A stretch of 64,000 nt of DNA. Source: Moniliophthora roreri. Its lineage: Eukaryota; Basidiomycota; Agaricomycetes; Agaricales; Marasmiaceae. The stretch covers positions 62,001 to 126,000 of the forward strand of contig LATX02000183.1 in assembly GCA_001466705.2 (NCBI GenBank), given 5' to 3'. Position 1 is the stretch's first letter. Each line of letters starts with the position of its first letter. Of this stretch, positions 25,516-38,241 are shown one piece after another. Position numbers and translations under genes: made by a program. The notes under the pieces were generated by a model. That model saw only the letters and a program-made list of their open reading frames with translations, ran no database searches and was not told the DNA's origin.

Positions 25516-27330
25516 GGCAATATCCCAGCAAGTTACTGGCAATTATACAAGTCGCTGATGCTCGCTATTCACTGGGCACTGGGCAGTGTCACGCATGCAT
25601 CACCTCTCAACATCTGGATCCGGGATTTTTGATGGCTCGAGAAAATCAGCACACCATCATTCCTGAAACGAAGGTTTTCACTCTGAGAATGTTATAGATG
25701 AATGGGTATCGACCACGGCTATCTCCCACTACCACCGCTAAGCCCTAGCTCAAGATTTGATTTTTCTTGACCGAAAATAGCGAAACATGATTTACGTAGT
25801 ACACTCAAAGTGATGCATAAATCTGCCGGACGGCTCTTTGGATGTTTCCAAAGGTGTCCTAGGGATGATATAGGCTTGGTCGGAAGGTGTAGGGGATGCA
25901 GGGAAGCCGTCTGGAGTGGTAATAGTCGGCGGAGAGAACAGCGATCAAAGAATTGACGTAAGGGTCTGAGTGCACCTGAGCAAACCTCGATAGTGGTTGA
26001 ATTGAAGAGCGAAAAGTGAGGCAAGGTGCTGATAGATTATACAGGTGAGTTACGGCACTTGGCTGGACCTTCTGACTGCCTTTCAGTCGTCTTTTGGAAT
26101 TTCTAGCCTCAAGAAAATGAAACGCCATAGGAAAATTGGGTTCTTTCCATAAAACACCGTTTTTCGATGTGATGAGTTCGGAGAAAATCAGGAAGATTTC
26201 CTTTATGGTCTCGGAGAGGTGTAAGGGATGTGATGCGTGATACTGTATGCTTGTAATTCGATGAGGATTTGCCGGACATATTTCTCTGAGCCCATCGTTC
26301 TCAGAGCATTCGGCACAAAATCTTTCGAAACAGTATTCTGTGCGAATTCTTGAAGGATTCTATACCGCGCAGGTATTGCATGAAAATGATAGATGTCAAG
26401 GGGTGTGCAAGACCTGTCCAAAGAGGGGGGTCTGGTCTTCTGGACCTCACCCAAATCGTGCCCCCGGCAGGCTTTTTTGGGTTGTAGTTGGGCTGTAGAG
26501 GCCCCTCAAGGCGTCCGGGGGGCGTGGTTCTGGCATATACCGATGATTCGTTCGTTCGGCCGGAGGCCGACTAAAACCCCAATTTTTTGGCCCTTGGGGC
26601 TGGTTTGAGAGGCTTTGGGATAATAATTTTGGCTACAGCTATTTGTCAGTCGATCGCCGCGTCGTGTGTGAGAATTTTTGGCTTGGAAAAATTTGCCATG
26701 ACCCCTGAATTCATCCCTTCCTCAGCCCCTCTGAGTCCTTCCTCGTCAGTAGATTTTACTGTAAGTTTGCCATCGTGTCATTCTCAGTAGTACTGGCTAC
26801 TTTCGAATTCTTGTGTTTACCATGGATGTTCCTGTCAACTAAAGTCATCCATTGTTTAATTATTCTTTCAACAGTTGCATATGTTTCCTTACTAGAGCAG
26901 CATTATAGCGTTGAGGATGGTGCCTGCCAGGTGCGACCAATTTCACAGGTCCGCGAGCTGGCACGCGGCAATCGTAATTATGCCGGGATTTCTGATTTGA
27001 TATCCCCAGGGTTCTAGACCCTATGGGTAACGGTTGAGACCACAGCTAGCGCGCTAGTTGGGCGTCAATTATGATTGCCCATGTAATGACCCGAGTACTA
27101 CCTCCAGGACAGCTTATAGGTCCTCAGACCCCAAATACATATAGGCAGAAGTGATATCTGCAAGATTGGGACATTGGTGGCGACTAGCCTGAAAAATGAA
27201 ATACCTTTTTTGGAAATATGTGTGGGAATAATTTTTTTTGTCCTTCACTACCATTGATGGAAATTCTTGGTAAATCATTCTATTTGTTACCAACTTTGGG
27301 CAATTGTCAGTAACTTGCCGGGAAATTGCC
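25516..27330. mobile_element. Candidate degenerate DNA element with terminal inverted repeats
   Basis: GGCAATATCCCAGCAAGTTA (25516 onward) reappears inverted at 27300-27330. The two ~31 bp arms differ at about five positions. The interval of 1.8 kb has no recognisable transposase and contains the G/C-run patch at 26.4-26.6 kb. No target duplication could be identified, so this may be chance or two solo repeats in opposite orientation. Confidence 0.3.
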
Positions 27331-27878
27331 TTGATATCTGGTACATTCTGTCGATTTCACGCAGTGTTAGTATGGAGATTACATAAAGCTCTCGGTGGCC
27401 TTGGTCTGCGTGAAAGGTGATGTCATGGTGACTAAGCGCTCGATTTTGCGAAACCATCGCACTACTGCCGAGTGCAACTTTTTCAGAGAAATCTGTCCTG
27501 ACTGTCCTCGAAGTACTGTGCTAATGTGGGTGGAACGAGGAAATCTTAATCTCAGAGGTTATTTGAAATTAATGGCAAGGAAGACGCGTAACGGTATGTA
27601 CAAGTCGGTCCCGATAATCTCCAAAAAAATTCCGCTAGCGGCGTGTCACGACTTGTCTTAGATTCGAAAACGATCACAGCCACTGGATGGAACTCCCAGA
27701 CTTTGTCATGTTTTAAAGGAAAACAATACGGTCCACTTCATCCTTGCTTCTGATCCGCCATCATTGTCATCGTCGTCCCAAACGAGTTTTGCTCATCGTC
27801 ATCATCGACCTCAACGACGACGACGAGCTGTTCGTCGTCGCTCCTTCTGACTCAGTCCTACCGCTATTCGGATCAGCG

Positions 27879-30423
27879 ATGGAAACGGATCTACTCGAGA
27901 ACTTGCCACCTCCAGCAATCTCTGCGTCGATGTCAGGATCGTGGCCAGGCTCCATCGGTTCCATCGGTTCCATGTTGAATTACATGAACTTTCCAGATGA
28001 CGGTCCAGAAGAGCATGTTCAGCAGTACGGAGTCAAGCGCCAACAGGAGTCAAACGGACCAAGACCTCGCTCGTTTGGATCGGAGCACAGCAGAGCGGTG
28101 CCGTTGGAAAGCCATGTTCGCACTGGGATAGGCAGCAGCGAGTGGTTTTCCAACGAGGAGGATGGCTGTCAGCGGAGGAACTACTATATCCCAGCATCCA
28201 TCTCTACATTCAACCATGGCGAGCCAGAGACACCTAGTCCCACATCTACGACTTCCAACTATCAAGTCTATTCGGCTCTGGACGACTCGCATAGTAGCGC
28301 CAGCAGTCCAACAGGCGATCATTCTGGACTTGCCACTCCACCGCAAAACATCAGAGTTGATGCTGATGCCACTCGCCTTCCGGTGATTTACATTCCAGAT
28401 ATCTCTGCTGCTACTTTTGGTTCCGCTGGGGTGCCAATCTACTCGGCAGGACCTCAGTATCACCCAGAAGCTTCGCCGTTTCACTCCACGTCTCACACTC
28501 CGTTCCATTCGGAGTCTCACTCGCCTCTCTCACCATCCTTGTATTCGTCACCATTGGTGGAATCTGCCGCCGCCTCACCATCCATGCCCTCGGCGGCGCT
28601 AGAGGAAGCCATTCCATACATACCGACAGCAACAACTGCAGCTCAAGTACTCGAGCATTCCTCCGTTTCTCCATTCAGAGAAGTGCTACAAGATGAGCAG
28701 AGCGCTCAGTTTGTCAACATGTCGGACGTTTATTCGCCCTCGCATTCTGACTTGGAATCGGATTCGGTTGTACCTCAGCATCTGTCGCATTATGACCCCC
28801 AACACGATACCATGCAACTTCATTATACCGCTATTTACCCACCATCATCTCTTTCATCCTTCACACAAAAAAGTTTTCCCCGGTATTCACCACCTCTACC
28901 GCAAACGACCTTACCGAGCCGGCCTGTAGATGAAGACGTGGAGAACGAGTTTGGTTATTGCTCACCCTTTGGAGATTTGGACGATACTGCGTTGGATAGC
29001 ACCGCTGGCATCAAGCGAAGCAGGATGGATGCTGGCTTTGACGAAGGTGACAGCACTATTGTCATGGGTACCGCGAAGCGGGCTCGTACCAGTGGGGATT
29101 CCGGGACGAAGAAGGGCAGGGGTAGGCCGAAAAAGTCACGTCTAGCAATCGTCAAGTCGGAAGACTACGACGATGTACTTGGCGGCGGCGGCAGTACGAG
29201 TGTCGAGGAAGGCGGGTTTGCTTACGATTCTGGAGATGAGGAAGAGGATGCTGATAGCGATGTGTATGTTCCTTCCGATGGCTCAAACTATGGAGGCAGC
29301 TCGCGTCGTCGTAAAGGAAGCGGGGTTGGGGGTAAACGGAAGGGTATGGGTGATTTGAGATCTGGGAATGCAGAAGCGTTGAGAGAGCTCGAGAGGAAGG
29401 TTAAGGAGTCGGGCGCTGGTCTGGATGAGGACGAGAGTTTCAGACTCGGTATGGTCATGGGGTATTCGGGTGATGATGATTCGGACGTGCCGGGGGGTGG
29501 TCTTGAGCAGCAAGAGTACAAGATTCGTCGACGCTCTACTACGCGCACACAGCCAGTTCCGGTGCCAAATTTGACGAAGAAGAGCAGGGGAAGGAAGGTG
29601 CCTATTACGACAGGTACTGATGCAATAGATACCGCGGCGTATGGTTCATCTACGGTGCATGACAGGGACGAAGCTTCTTCGGCTGCAGGGGGTTACAATC
29701 TTCGTACCAGAAGGAGCTCTCTGTATGGTGATTTGACCAGCGATAGTTCGGTGGACATGGGTGGTGTTCAGAGAGGCCGGCCTACGAGGACACAATATCA
29801 TCGCGATGCGGGTGAGGAAGATGATGGCGGCTATGGGCTCATGCTGGGCATGGGTCTCTATGGTGGGCAGGAACAAGAATCTGCTTCCGAGTTCAAGCTG
29901 CCAGCAAACATTGTTGGGCCAACCGAAACCTACAAGCGCGTCAGTGGCGGGATCAAAAAGTCTTCTGGAGAGAGGAGATACGTCTGTACAGCCGACGGGT
30001 GTGGAAAGTGTTTCGTGCGAGGGGAGCACTTGAAGAGGCATGTTCGAAGCTTGCATACCTGGGAAAAACGTGAGTAGTCGCTTTTGATCTCCACCCCTCC
30101 GCACTGGTGCCCTTTCTGTTGATGATTTTTTACGTGTACGGCCCAATTCTGTCTCCATCACTTCCTTCCAATCTTCTTTTCTGTTCGTTTTCGTGATTAC
30201 TCATTATTCGTTCTTATATTTATCTTTCTTATTTGCTTGAACATCCCATCCCCTCTACCCTTTCCTTCCTGGAACGGACGACTCTTTTCTCCAACTCTAC
30301 CCTCTCGCTCTCGTTGCCATATGAACGACATCCTTTTTAGCTCACAAGTGCCCACATCCCGGTTGCGACAAATCATTCAGCAGGAGGGACAATCTCGGTC
30401 AGCACGTCAGGGTTCATCTCTGA
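27879..30423 (+). CDS. Msn2/Msn4-like C2H2 zinc-finger transcription factor
   Basis: A nuclear regulator with two C-terminal C2H2 fingers. Exon 1 ends at 30069 inside the finger linker; a 271 bp intron (30070-30340, ending TTTTTAG) joins it in frame to a short last exon. Finger 1 is YVCTADGCGKCFVRGEHLKR with His ligands after it (C-x4-C-x12-H-x4-H). Finger 2 is CPHPGC, FSRRDNLGQH, VRVH (C-x4-C-x12-H-x3-H), and the stop falls right after it. The linker is HTWEKPHK. The long N-terminal part is Ser/Pro/His-rich, low-complexity and likely disordered. An AT-hook-like KKGRGRPKKS sits near 29110. I chose the ATG at 27879 (METDLLEN) because upstream sequence back to the in-frame ATG at 27744 is repetitive. 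The product is about 757 residues. Homologues act in stress responses; its targets here are unknown. Confidence 0.88.
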
Positions 30424-31471
30424 GACTATAAGGTTTTTGGGTTCTTTGGTTGGACTGGTTCTTCCTCGGATCTTTTGACTTGTTCTTCCTCCTCAATCAC
30501 AACGCCTCGGAGAACATGATTGGTTCGCATGTACCCCACAACTTCCCTCAGCGCTTGTGGACGCTCTCTCTATTTTATCTCTATCTTATTCTTCTGATGG
30601 CTTGTTTGTTTTTTGAAAAAAGAGACTCCGGATCTTCACATTTCATTTACGGGTTCTGGATGTCGATCTTTTTTTTTTTTCTCCGGGGATTTTCTTTGTA
30701 CCTTCTTTTTTGTACCTTTCTCATTTTCAGGGGGGGGTAAGGGGCCTAGAACGGTGCTGTTACACTACATACCTAAACATTATCTTTTGTCTAGTGTAGA
30801 AACGATACATCATTAGATCTACCATAGCTACCTTGTTATTTGTCGTCTACATTTGAATATTTCCTAGTAACGATGACTCACACCATCGGGAGTTGCCATG
30901 TTCAACAAAAACGTCTCGTATCACAGCACAATATAGCCTGGCAGGTTTGTTCTGCTTGCTGGCGGAGATTTGAATGGTTGAATGGAAACAATCAGAAATC
31001 GCGGGGATATCTGACCGGTGACTGCAGTGGATATGCTCAGTGATGTTCCAATGTTGATCATCTTTTTCCTGTTCCACAAGAACAACAAAATCGCACAATC
31101 CATCATGCTATCCTTCCCGGCAATGTGGCGTGAGCCGATTTGAGTATCAAATTCGCTACAGCAAAGCACTTGTTGGTGGTTGTGTAAAAATACAATTAGT
31201 TCTGGGATAAATAACATATGCAAAATATCACAACAGCACGCGTGTCTGTCGACGTCACCACTTTCGCAAGCTAGGCAAAGCGGTCCTTGGATTTGCGCAC
31301 TAGGGGGTCAGCCAGGACAACATGGATAACATAACCCAAAGAATAGATAGCTAAAAGATAGTGAAAAAAAGAAGAAAAAATAATGATAACGTTAACAAAT
31401 CGGCCAATGACGGAGCATCTGGGATCGTTCAAGTGGGAAGTACATGTATAAGAAATTTGAACTAACCTGTA
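30424..31471. other. Convergent intergenic region
   Basis: Shared 3' flank of the Msn2-like gene (+) and the Opi1-like gene (-). It is T-rich after the Msn2-like stop (about 30600-30730) and A-rich before the Opi1-like stop (about 31350-31390), as expected for 3' untranslated regions. No other feature seen. Confidence 0.5.
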
Positions 31472-34400
31472 TCACTGATCAACGTCCATGTCCCCAACTG
31501 TACTGACATTGTCTTTCTCATCATCCTCTATTTTGGCCTCCTTGGTGGGAATGATATCGGTGTCAACCTCGGTTATACTCATCCGTTTCATGCCCCCGCC
31601 AACACCAGGGCTTGGCGCATCAACGGGCACAGGTAGGGCAAGCGAGCTAAATGTCGGCAGTGCTGGCGTACCAGGAACGCTGCCAGGGCCCCCGAGTGTC
31701 GAGTGAGTCGAGTAAGGAGATTCGGGAGGTGCTGAGTGGAGTTTGTCGCTCATGCTGCCTCTTCGACTAAGATATAGTGGCGAGAGCATGCCTTCGGGTG
31801 GGCTGTCAATGCCGTATCGACGATGTTCTCGATCATGGTCTCCGAGGTCAGTAGAAGATGAAGAGCGCGAAGGGCCATCCCGTCTGTCTTCCATGGGTAT
31901 GTTGTCGCTGTCCGGCGGTCCTTCACCGATTGGAGTGCCATCGACGGCTCGATGATAGCCCACCCTGCGAAGCCTCTCAACCCAAGCCTCAGCCTTGTCA
32001 AGACTATCCTTGACCACTCCGGTGACTCCTCTCATCATATCCAGGCTTTCGGTAGCCAAGGCAAGTATTCGCTGAGCGGTAACCATGGCCGTACCGGCAG
32101 ACATAGTCCTTTCGCTCCCCGGTCTGGTTACGTCCTCGGAATACGCCAAAGGCCGAGTGTGTACTCGGGGTGAAGCAGCTGGTGAAGTGGTCCTCGAAGA
32201 AACTGGAGAGGCAGCAGCGGATGCGGATGATGAAACACCTCGCCATCTGTCTCCATGAAGGTGACCTGCCCTTCTATCACTCCCTGCTCTACCAGACGCA
32301 GCTGCAGTGACAGATTCTCTCTCGCCACTTCCACCGGAAGTACTACTGCTCGCAGCAAACGATGGAACACCCGCACCGCCAGCTGCACCTGGACCTCCTC
32401 CGACCCTCACAGCCTCAGCCCACTTCTTGGGAAGCATCAAGATGAACCCTTTGACCGTGTTCCTGGCAGGCTCGGGTAATGCAGCTTCGCCAGCATATTT
32501 GCTGACTACTCCCACGACCTGGCGTATCGTATGGACCACGTCTTTCCGGACGTCGTTGAGTTTCCGATGATGAGCTTCCGAGATGGACGCAGAGGTTGTG
32601 CGCACGTGTCGTCTTGAACGGGATCGGGTCGACGAAGAGGCGGTTGGCGTGGTAGGACTGAGGTCGTCGTTTTCTTCCTGGACTGGTTCGAGGTACTGTT
32701 GTTGCAAAGAGACGGTGAACTCCCTGAGAAAGAGGATCTGAGCGTCGATGTGCTGTATAGCCCACTATATGAAGAATATCAGCCATGATCAACGTTCCAA
32801 AGGTCCGGAAAAGCAAGGTGGATGGAAACACCGCTTGGCACCGGTAGATCTGGGAAGACTATCTCAGAAAGACATACCTGTAGCCAATTCAAACAGTACT
32901 TCAACTTCTTCATACTCTCCTCGCTGAACGCGACGCTTAGGCCTCCTGCTTCGACCAACATTGTCTGCCATCGGCCTCTCTGAGTGATCTGTGTTTGTTG
33001 CTGATGGTCTCCTTCGCGAGGTGAACCTTCCTCAGGGCGAGGTTGAGAAGGTGAGCGTCTTCTTCTCATCTGAGAAGAGCTGCTGGGCTCCCGGTAGTCT
33101 TGAGGATGATATTCGTAATGATCTGCGGAGGTTGGTGTAGCCGATCGTGATGTACGTTCTCTCTCGTCTTGGGAACTTGAGAGTATGTTTCGTTCGGTAG
33201 CGGTTTGGTGACCGTAGGAATACGTCATATGCGGAGATGTGGCTTAAGAAGAGTCGAAAGGAATGTCAGCGACATCATAAACGACAGAAAAAGGGGAATT
33301 GAAGATCTCCCCCCAGAAAGATGGACTGATCCCCAAAAGATTGGTTGGAAAAAGAACGTTCACGATATCGGAACCCAAAAAGGTTAAATCGGAGTATCGT
33401 GTACGTCCGCCACACCAGGAAGGGAGCGAACACATGACTGGGGCTTATTCGGCGGCTGAGAACAACCATGAGATACCCAGCCTCAGGCCTCGGCAAAAGA
33501 GGTCGTCGGTTAACCAGATTAACCGTCGAAGGACGCGTAGAAAGAAAGCAAATTGATGACAGAAAGAACTTGCAACTAACCGCTTAACCAACTTCCAACT
33601 TTTGTACCGTCTTCTCTGAATCTCTTTTCATGTTTCCCTAATCTAACCTCTTCAGGAGCCTCGTCGTCTGGATCATCGCCGTAGTTGTAGTTTTGGCATA
33701 AAGAGTGACGGTGGCGATCCATGCTGTCGTCTTGGTTTAAATCCACGGGCTCCCGGGGTTCAAAGTTTGCCCGGCTCAGCGAGTCCAAAGCGCGAGGAGA
33801 AATGGGCGAGCACGAGGATGTGGTGGATGTCGGTCGACGACTGTATTTGTCCAGCTGAATGTCGTATAAGAGCGTAGCGAAGGAAGGAAGAGCGTCGGAT
33901 GGTTTGCACATTTTGGTGATTGATCGAAGGACGTTGAATCGCGATTGAAAGGCAATAGAAAAAAGCAATGTCAGTAACCAGCACTGATAGAAGGAAAAGA
34001 GAAACAAAAGGAGAAGGAAAGGGTAACGATGAAAAGCAAAGCAATAGGAGAAACCGTCCCTGAGAGTAAAGGCGAAGAGATCGAAAGAGGTACGAGGACA
34101 ACTTGTAGATATACAAGACGGGAAACAGGTCGAAGGTCAAGGCATGCGTTCAACGTAGAATACCAGGGGGACGGGGGGAAGATGGAGGGAAGTTATAATG
34201 GTGCCACGAATATGAATACTCGGCATGGCTCCATTGCATCATGTAGATCAGAAGAACATCAGCAGGACGGAAGAAAACGACCTATGCCTGATGGTCCAGA
34301 GAACAATATTGCTTTTGATGGGCTGTATCACTGAATAGAAAATATACCCGCTGAGCAAACCAGCCCAAAAATCAACTTCCAGAATAGCCACCCGCGCACA

Positions 34401-35623
34401 GCCCCCCACTGCTGCGGGAACGAGATAGAAAGATGAGCAGCTCTGCGATAGACTCGTAGAGCCTGTCCGTAAAGTCCGAGCTCCCATCAGGAGAATGTAA
34501 AGTAACGAATGAAGCGCAAAGAGAAAATGGGTATTGAAAATGAATGCGAAAATGATTTATCAGCATATCAAAAGGAAGAGCAGCTGTGGAAGATTCCCAG
34601 TCTGCACGTGAGTAAACGAGCGACACATCAGGAAATAGAGGACAGCTGGAAGCTTGGATCACTGCTGTGCTCCGTATCATCGGGAAATGTCAAATATCAG
34701 GGAGCCAACAGTCAATAATGTATAAAGCAGTGTGGGACCTTAAGCGCTCATCCACAACACAGAAGGTACAAACGAAAGAGAATAAATGCCGCAAACTTTG
34801 CGTCAGATGTTGAGGTATGTGATTAAAAGGTTTTGATGCGAGTAAGCGAAGATGCAGAAAAGGCCTCGAGGACAGACGTTGACAGTGCAAAGATTGTAAC
34901 AAACGCGGACCATATGTCCGATGACAAACCAAACAAAGCGTCAAGATAGAGGGGTAAATGAGGGTAGACGGGATTATGTACTCACTCTGTCCAGAATGCC
35001 ATCGACGGTATTTGAAGGGAGTCGATCAATAACTGGTCTTGATATTGTCTTGACGCCAGATTCCATAATCTCCGCTCCATACTGCAACAAGCGGTGAATC
35101 AGGGTCGCTAATCACATGAAAGTCGTTGGCGACAAGCGCACCTTGACGACTCTTGAGCTGGCCTTCCCTTGCTCGTACATCCGCAGTGCGCCATTTACAA
35201 GCGGTATATGGGACACTCTCTTGACAAAATCCGGTTCCGAAGTGTCTCTATTTTGCGAATGTGAAGCAGAAGTGTCAGTTGGAGACAATACTGGGGTCGA
35301 CAATGAGGGCGTCGGAAGCGAAGAAGTCGATGCTTCAGACAAGGCAGGTGTAGGGCCAGGTGCTGAACACGATTACAATAAGGTTGCGATTGAGGCAGAC
35401 GGGGTGAAAAGAATAGAATCTCGTCAGATGTGGATATGGGGCAAGATTGGCTGATCAACGTACAGGATTTGGATAGACCACTGTTCCGCATATCTCCTAA
35501 AGCCCGAACGGCAATCCGTACATCTTCATCCTGGTCGTCGAGCAGAGTAGAGCTGAGGCTGAGGCTGCTGCTGGCGGAATGACTAGGCCGCTTAGCGTCC
35601 TGCATGGCCATGGGAGCACACAA
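31472..35623 (-). CDS. OPI1: Opi1-family transcriptional repressor
   Basis: Opi1 represses phospholipid (inositol-responsive) genes and in yeast is held at the ER/nuclear membrane by phosphatidic acid. Family blocks appear in order across exons: EDVRIAVRALGDMRN; EPDFVKRVSHIPLVNGALR and YEQGKASSRVVK; YGAEIMESGVKTISRPVIDR; a variable part; MLVEAGGLSVAFSEES and KKLKYCLNWLQ; then AIQHIDAQILFLREF. The C-terminal third is Ser/Pro-rich. Exons I infer: 35623-35479, 35362-35142, 35081-34986, 33854-33581, 33242-32878 and 32764-31472, all phase-consistent, giving about 797 residues; MAMQDAK at 35611 or MQDAKRP at 35605 could also be the start. The intron between exons 3 and 4 would be 1.13 kb, so small exons may be missing there. 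It is convergent with the Msn2-like gene and about 0.6 kb downstream of the aminopeptidase gene on the same strand. Confidence 0.85.
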
Positions 35624-36257
35624 AGAAGATCGGAGTTCGGGCGGCAGGCAATTTTATTAAACCCGCACATGTGAATACGCCTTTGCCTCGTGCAATTCCT
35701 TATCCGGTATTTATTTCCCGCCAGTGGCTGAATTACGGCTTGACACATTCACATATATTCACATTTCGCGGACACTGGCCGTCGGTCAATGTTGGATACT
35801 CTAACGGTCAATAGTCAAATCAAGTATGTAGGTACTGATGGAGGACCCTTCTCTCATCAAGCCACTCCTCAAGAAACCATCGGGAGCGGATATGGTAGAT
35901 TTCTCAGGGTTTCTATCAATCACTATCTGCCTTCTATCTTCACCCCCAGGTAAGTGGTCGCAAGCTTAAATTTATGTAAAGAGCCTTTGAGCCTCGAGGC
36001 TTCAGAATTCAAATACCACCACATATTTTCCGCTGGAAATCAGGGATGAAGACTCGACAACACTGCTTCATTGTCCCGACGTTACAAATCCATCACCAGC
36101 TAACGTTCTCATTCGGACTTATGGAGTGCTGTATAACCGTTCAAATGACAGCGAGGCTATTCATTCGATGTACAGAACCAGGAACCAAAGTGGGTTATGT
36201 CTTCAGGTTGCCGATCATACATACCTCGACCCAGAGTCATAAGGAACGGGAGCACAG
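35624..36257. other. Intergenic region between two minus-strand genes
   Basis: Holds the 3' flank of the aminopeptidase gene and the upstream region of the Opi1-like gene. I see no defined promoter element or further gene. Confidence 0.5.
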
Positions 36258-38241
36258 TCATAGGTAAGCGAAATCCTTTCCAGCAGTTAGGACCTCCACG
36301 CCACTTTCCGTGATTCTGCAACCGCAATAAATCAAAACATCAAAACATCATGGTCAGCGCTTGTCACAACTTTCGAACGCAATAAACATAAAAAGGGAAA
36401 TCACACCGAACGGCAAGGAACCGCTGAATCCCGGCAAGCAAAGAGTAAATCTACTCACAGCAAAGTCTCCTCGAACTGTGCACTCCTCTTTCCATCCACT
36501 GTCGCCGCTGTCCAGTTGTCCGGCCAGTGCACGTCTCCCCAGTTTGATCCCAGATTAACCATCTACAGCACCATCAATTCAATCCAGCCCCTGTCAAGAC
36601 TAAGAGGTCACGGTATCACTCACGGGTTCTATAGTGAACACCTGCATTGATCATCAGCTCGTTGAGTGAGTTAAAAGAGATTATTGTAGGTACCATGCCA
36701 GGCTTCATCGTGCCCACTGCCTTGTTCTTTGCGTAATGCGGTACGTTGGGCGCACCATGATATAGTTCGTTGATCCCATGTCCGACGTAAGTTCTGACGA
36801 CTGAGCAGCCATTCGCTCGAACGATGGGCTCACTGTAAGGTTAACTAGTCAGTCTCAGTCACGAAGAAGGATAAGAGTATCCACATCGTCTTCCCGACAT
36901 CCCGGATCAATGCTCCAGGTTTACACATCTTGATAGCAGCGTCTAGCGCTTCTCGAGCAGTCTTGATGAGCTTTTCCGATTCTTCGTCGATTTTGCCGAC
37001 AGCGTACGTCGCATTTAGATCACCGTGGAACCCTTTGTTGCGACTGTCAGTACGAAGAACACTGAGTAAGTATGGACAGGATACCATCGTGATACAGTGA
37101 AACATCTGCATTGGTCCAGGTCAAGCCAGGGGAAATCAGTCACACTACTCGTTATTCGGTAGATGATGACACGTATATTCACCAAGGTTGACAATATCCC
37201 CTTCCTGTAGGACTCGTTGGTCGGGTATACCATGACAGATGATCTCGTTGACCGACCTAGACATCGACAGTTAGCATAGCAATCCGCTACAGCTACAGCG
37301 AAACGACAGGTACGTGCAAAGACTCTTTGGGAAGAAATTGTAGTTGAGCGTAGACGGATACCCGTTCCTTTCTATGCAGGCATTATGCACGATCTCGTCG
37401 ATCTCATCAGTCGATATTCCCGGTCGGATGTGCGATGCGGCGATATCCAGAACTTCTCTTGACAGCTAGTTCGAGACGACTTGGTTAGTATAAGAAAGAA
37501 AAGTCCAACCATTGGGACTTACCCGACAAACTTTCCTCGCTTTCTCCTGTTCCTCCAGGGTTAATATCCGCGCTGGCTTTCCCAGTTCACGGTACTCTCC
37601 TCTCGGTCGTCCTATATACACAGAGATACCAATCAGCACCCTTTAGCATGCAGAAGGTAAAACCAAACGCATTCCTGCATACTGACCGCCTTCCGCATAA
37701 TCCGGACGTGCGATATGCTCTGGCACGTGTCTCCTCGGAGACAAAGGGTACATCGGGCGCACCGAGCCAGTGAATGGGAAATCTGGGAAGGGATTGTATG
37801 TCCCTCCGGCTGATCCATCGAAGAATTAATTCGAATACGTCAGCACGGAGTAAAAAGCGGCGCACGCGTTTTCGCAACGTTGGGAGGGCCCACATTCAGC
37901 TTGGCAAGGTCGTGCACTACTTTGTGGGTTTTCTGTGCATATTCTGATTCAGAGAAAAGGAAAAGAGGCGGAATGTGCGACAAGCTCCCACCCCTGAAAG
38001 AAGAACCTCATCAGCTTCATAATGAGCCATATATAGGAAAGTTCCGCTTACAATCTGCTTTGAAGCATTCTTGACTGCAGAAAAACGATCCTTTGATAGA
38101 TAATCTGTTGAAGTATCAGCAAATCGCATCGGATCTTGCCTGGAGAATCAAGATATACTTGCTACAAGTAGGACACTCCAGCTTAGAGGGTGGATGACCG
38201 TTGGGGCAAGTAGAGCTTTGGCATGCTACGGTTCCGAACAT
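36258..38241 (-). CDS. MAP1: Methionine aminopeptidase, type 1
   Basis: Removes initiator methionine from nascent proteins at the ribosome. The N-terminus has the ribosome-associated zinc finger (CQSSTC, CPTC, FFCSQEC). The catalytic part follows the family closely: [66 protein letters not shown], then metal ligands D (DVSLYHD), D ([10 protein letters not shown]), H ([20 protein letters not shown]), E (FTIEP) and E (QFEETLL). Thirteen exons, inferred from 38241-38159 down to 36315-36258, keep frame, including exons of 21 nt (37105-37085) and 18 nt (36641-36624, carrying a metal-binding Glu). One junction is unresolved: from the exon ending at 38052, the frame-keeping acceptor at 37944-37946 would create TAA across the splice. 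About 380 residues, usual for eukaryotic MetAP1. The start was chosen to put MFGTVACQ at the N-terminus; M at 38301 is possible. Confidence 0.92.

Larger units (their letters stand above)
21913..27740. other. Gene-poor intergenic stretch
   Basis: Beyond the palindrome and repeat ends marked separately I see no supported gene in 5.8 kb. Frames such as 22174-22560 (-) and 26587-27017 (+) lack domains and splice logic. Around 26.4-26.6 kb there is a G/C-run-rich patch (GGGGGG, CCCC, GGCCGGAGGCC) of unknown nature. Confidence 0.4.
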
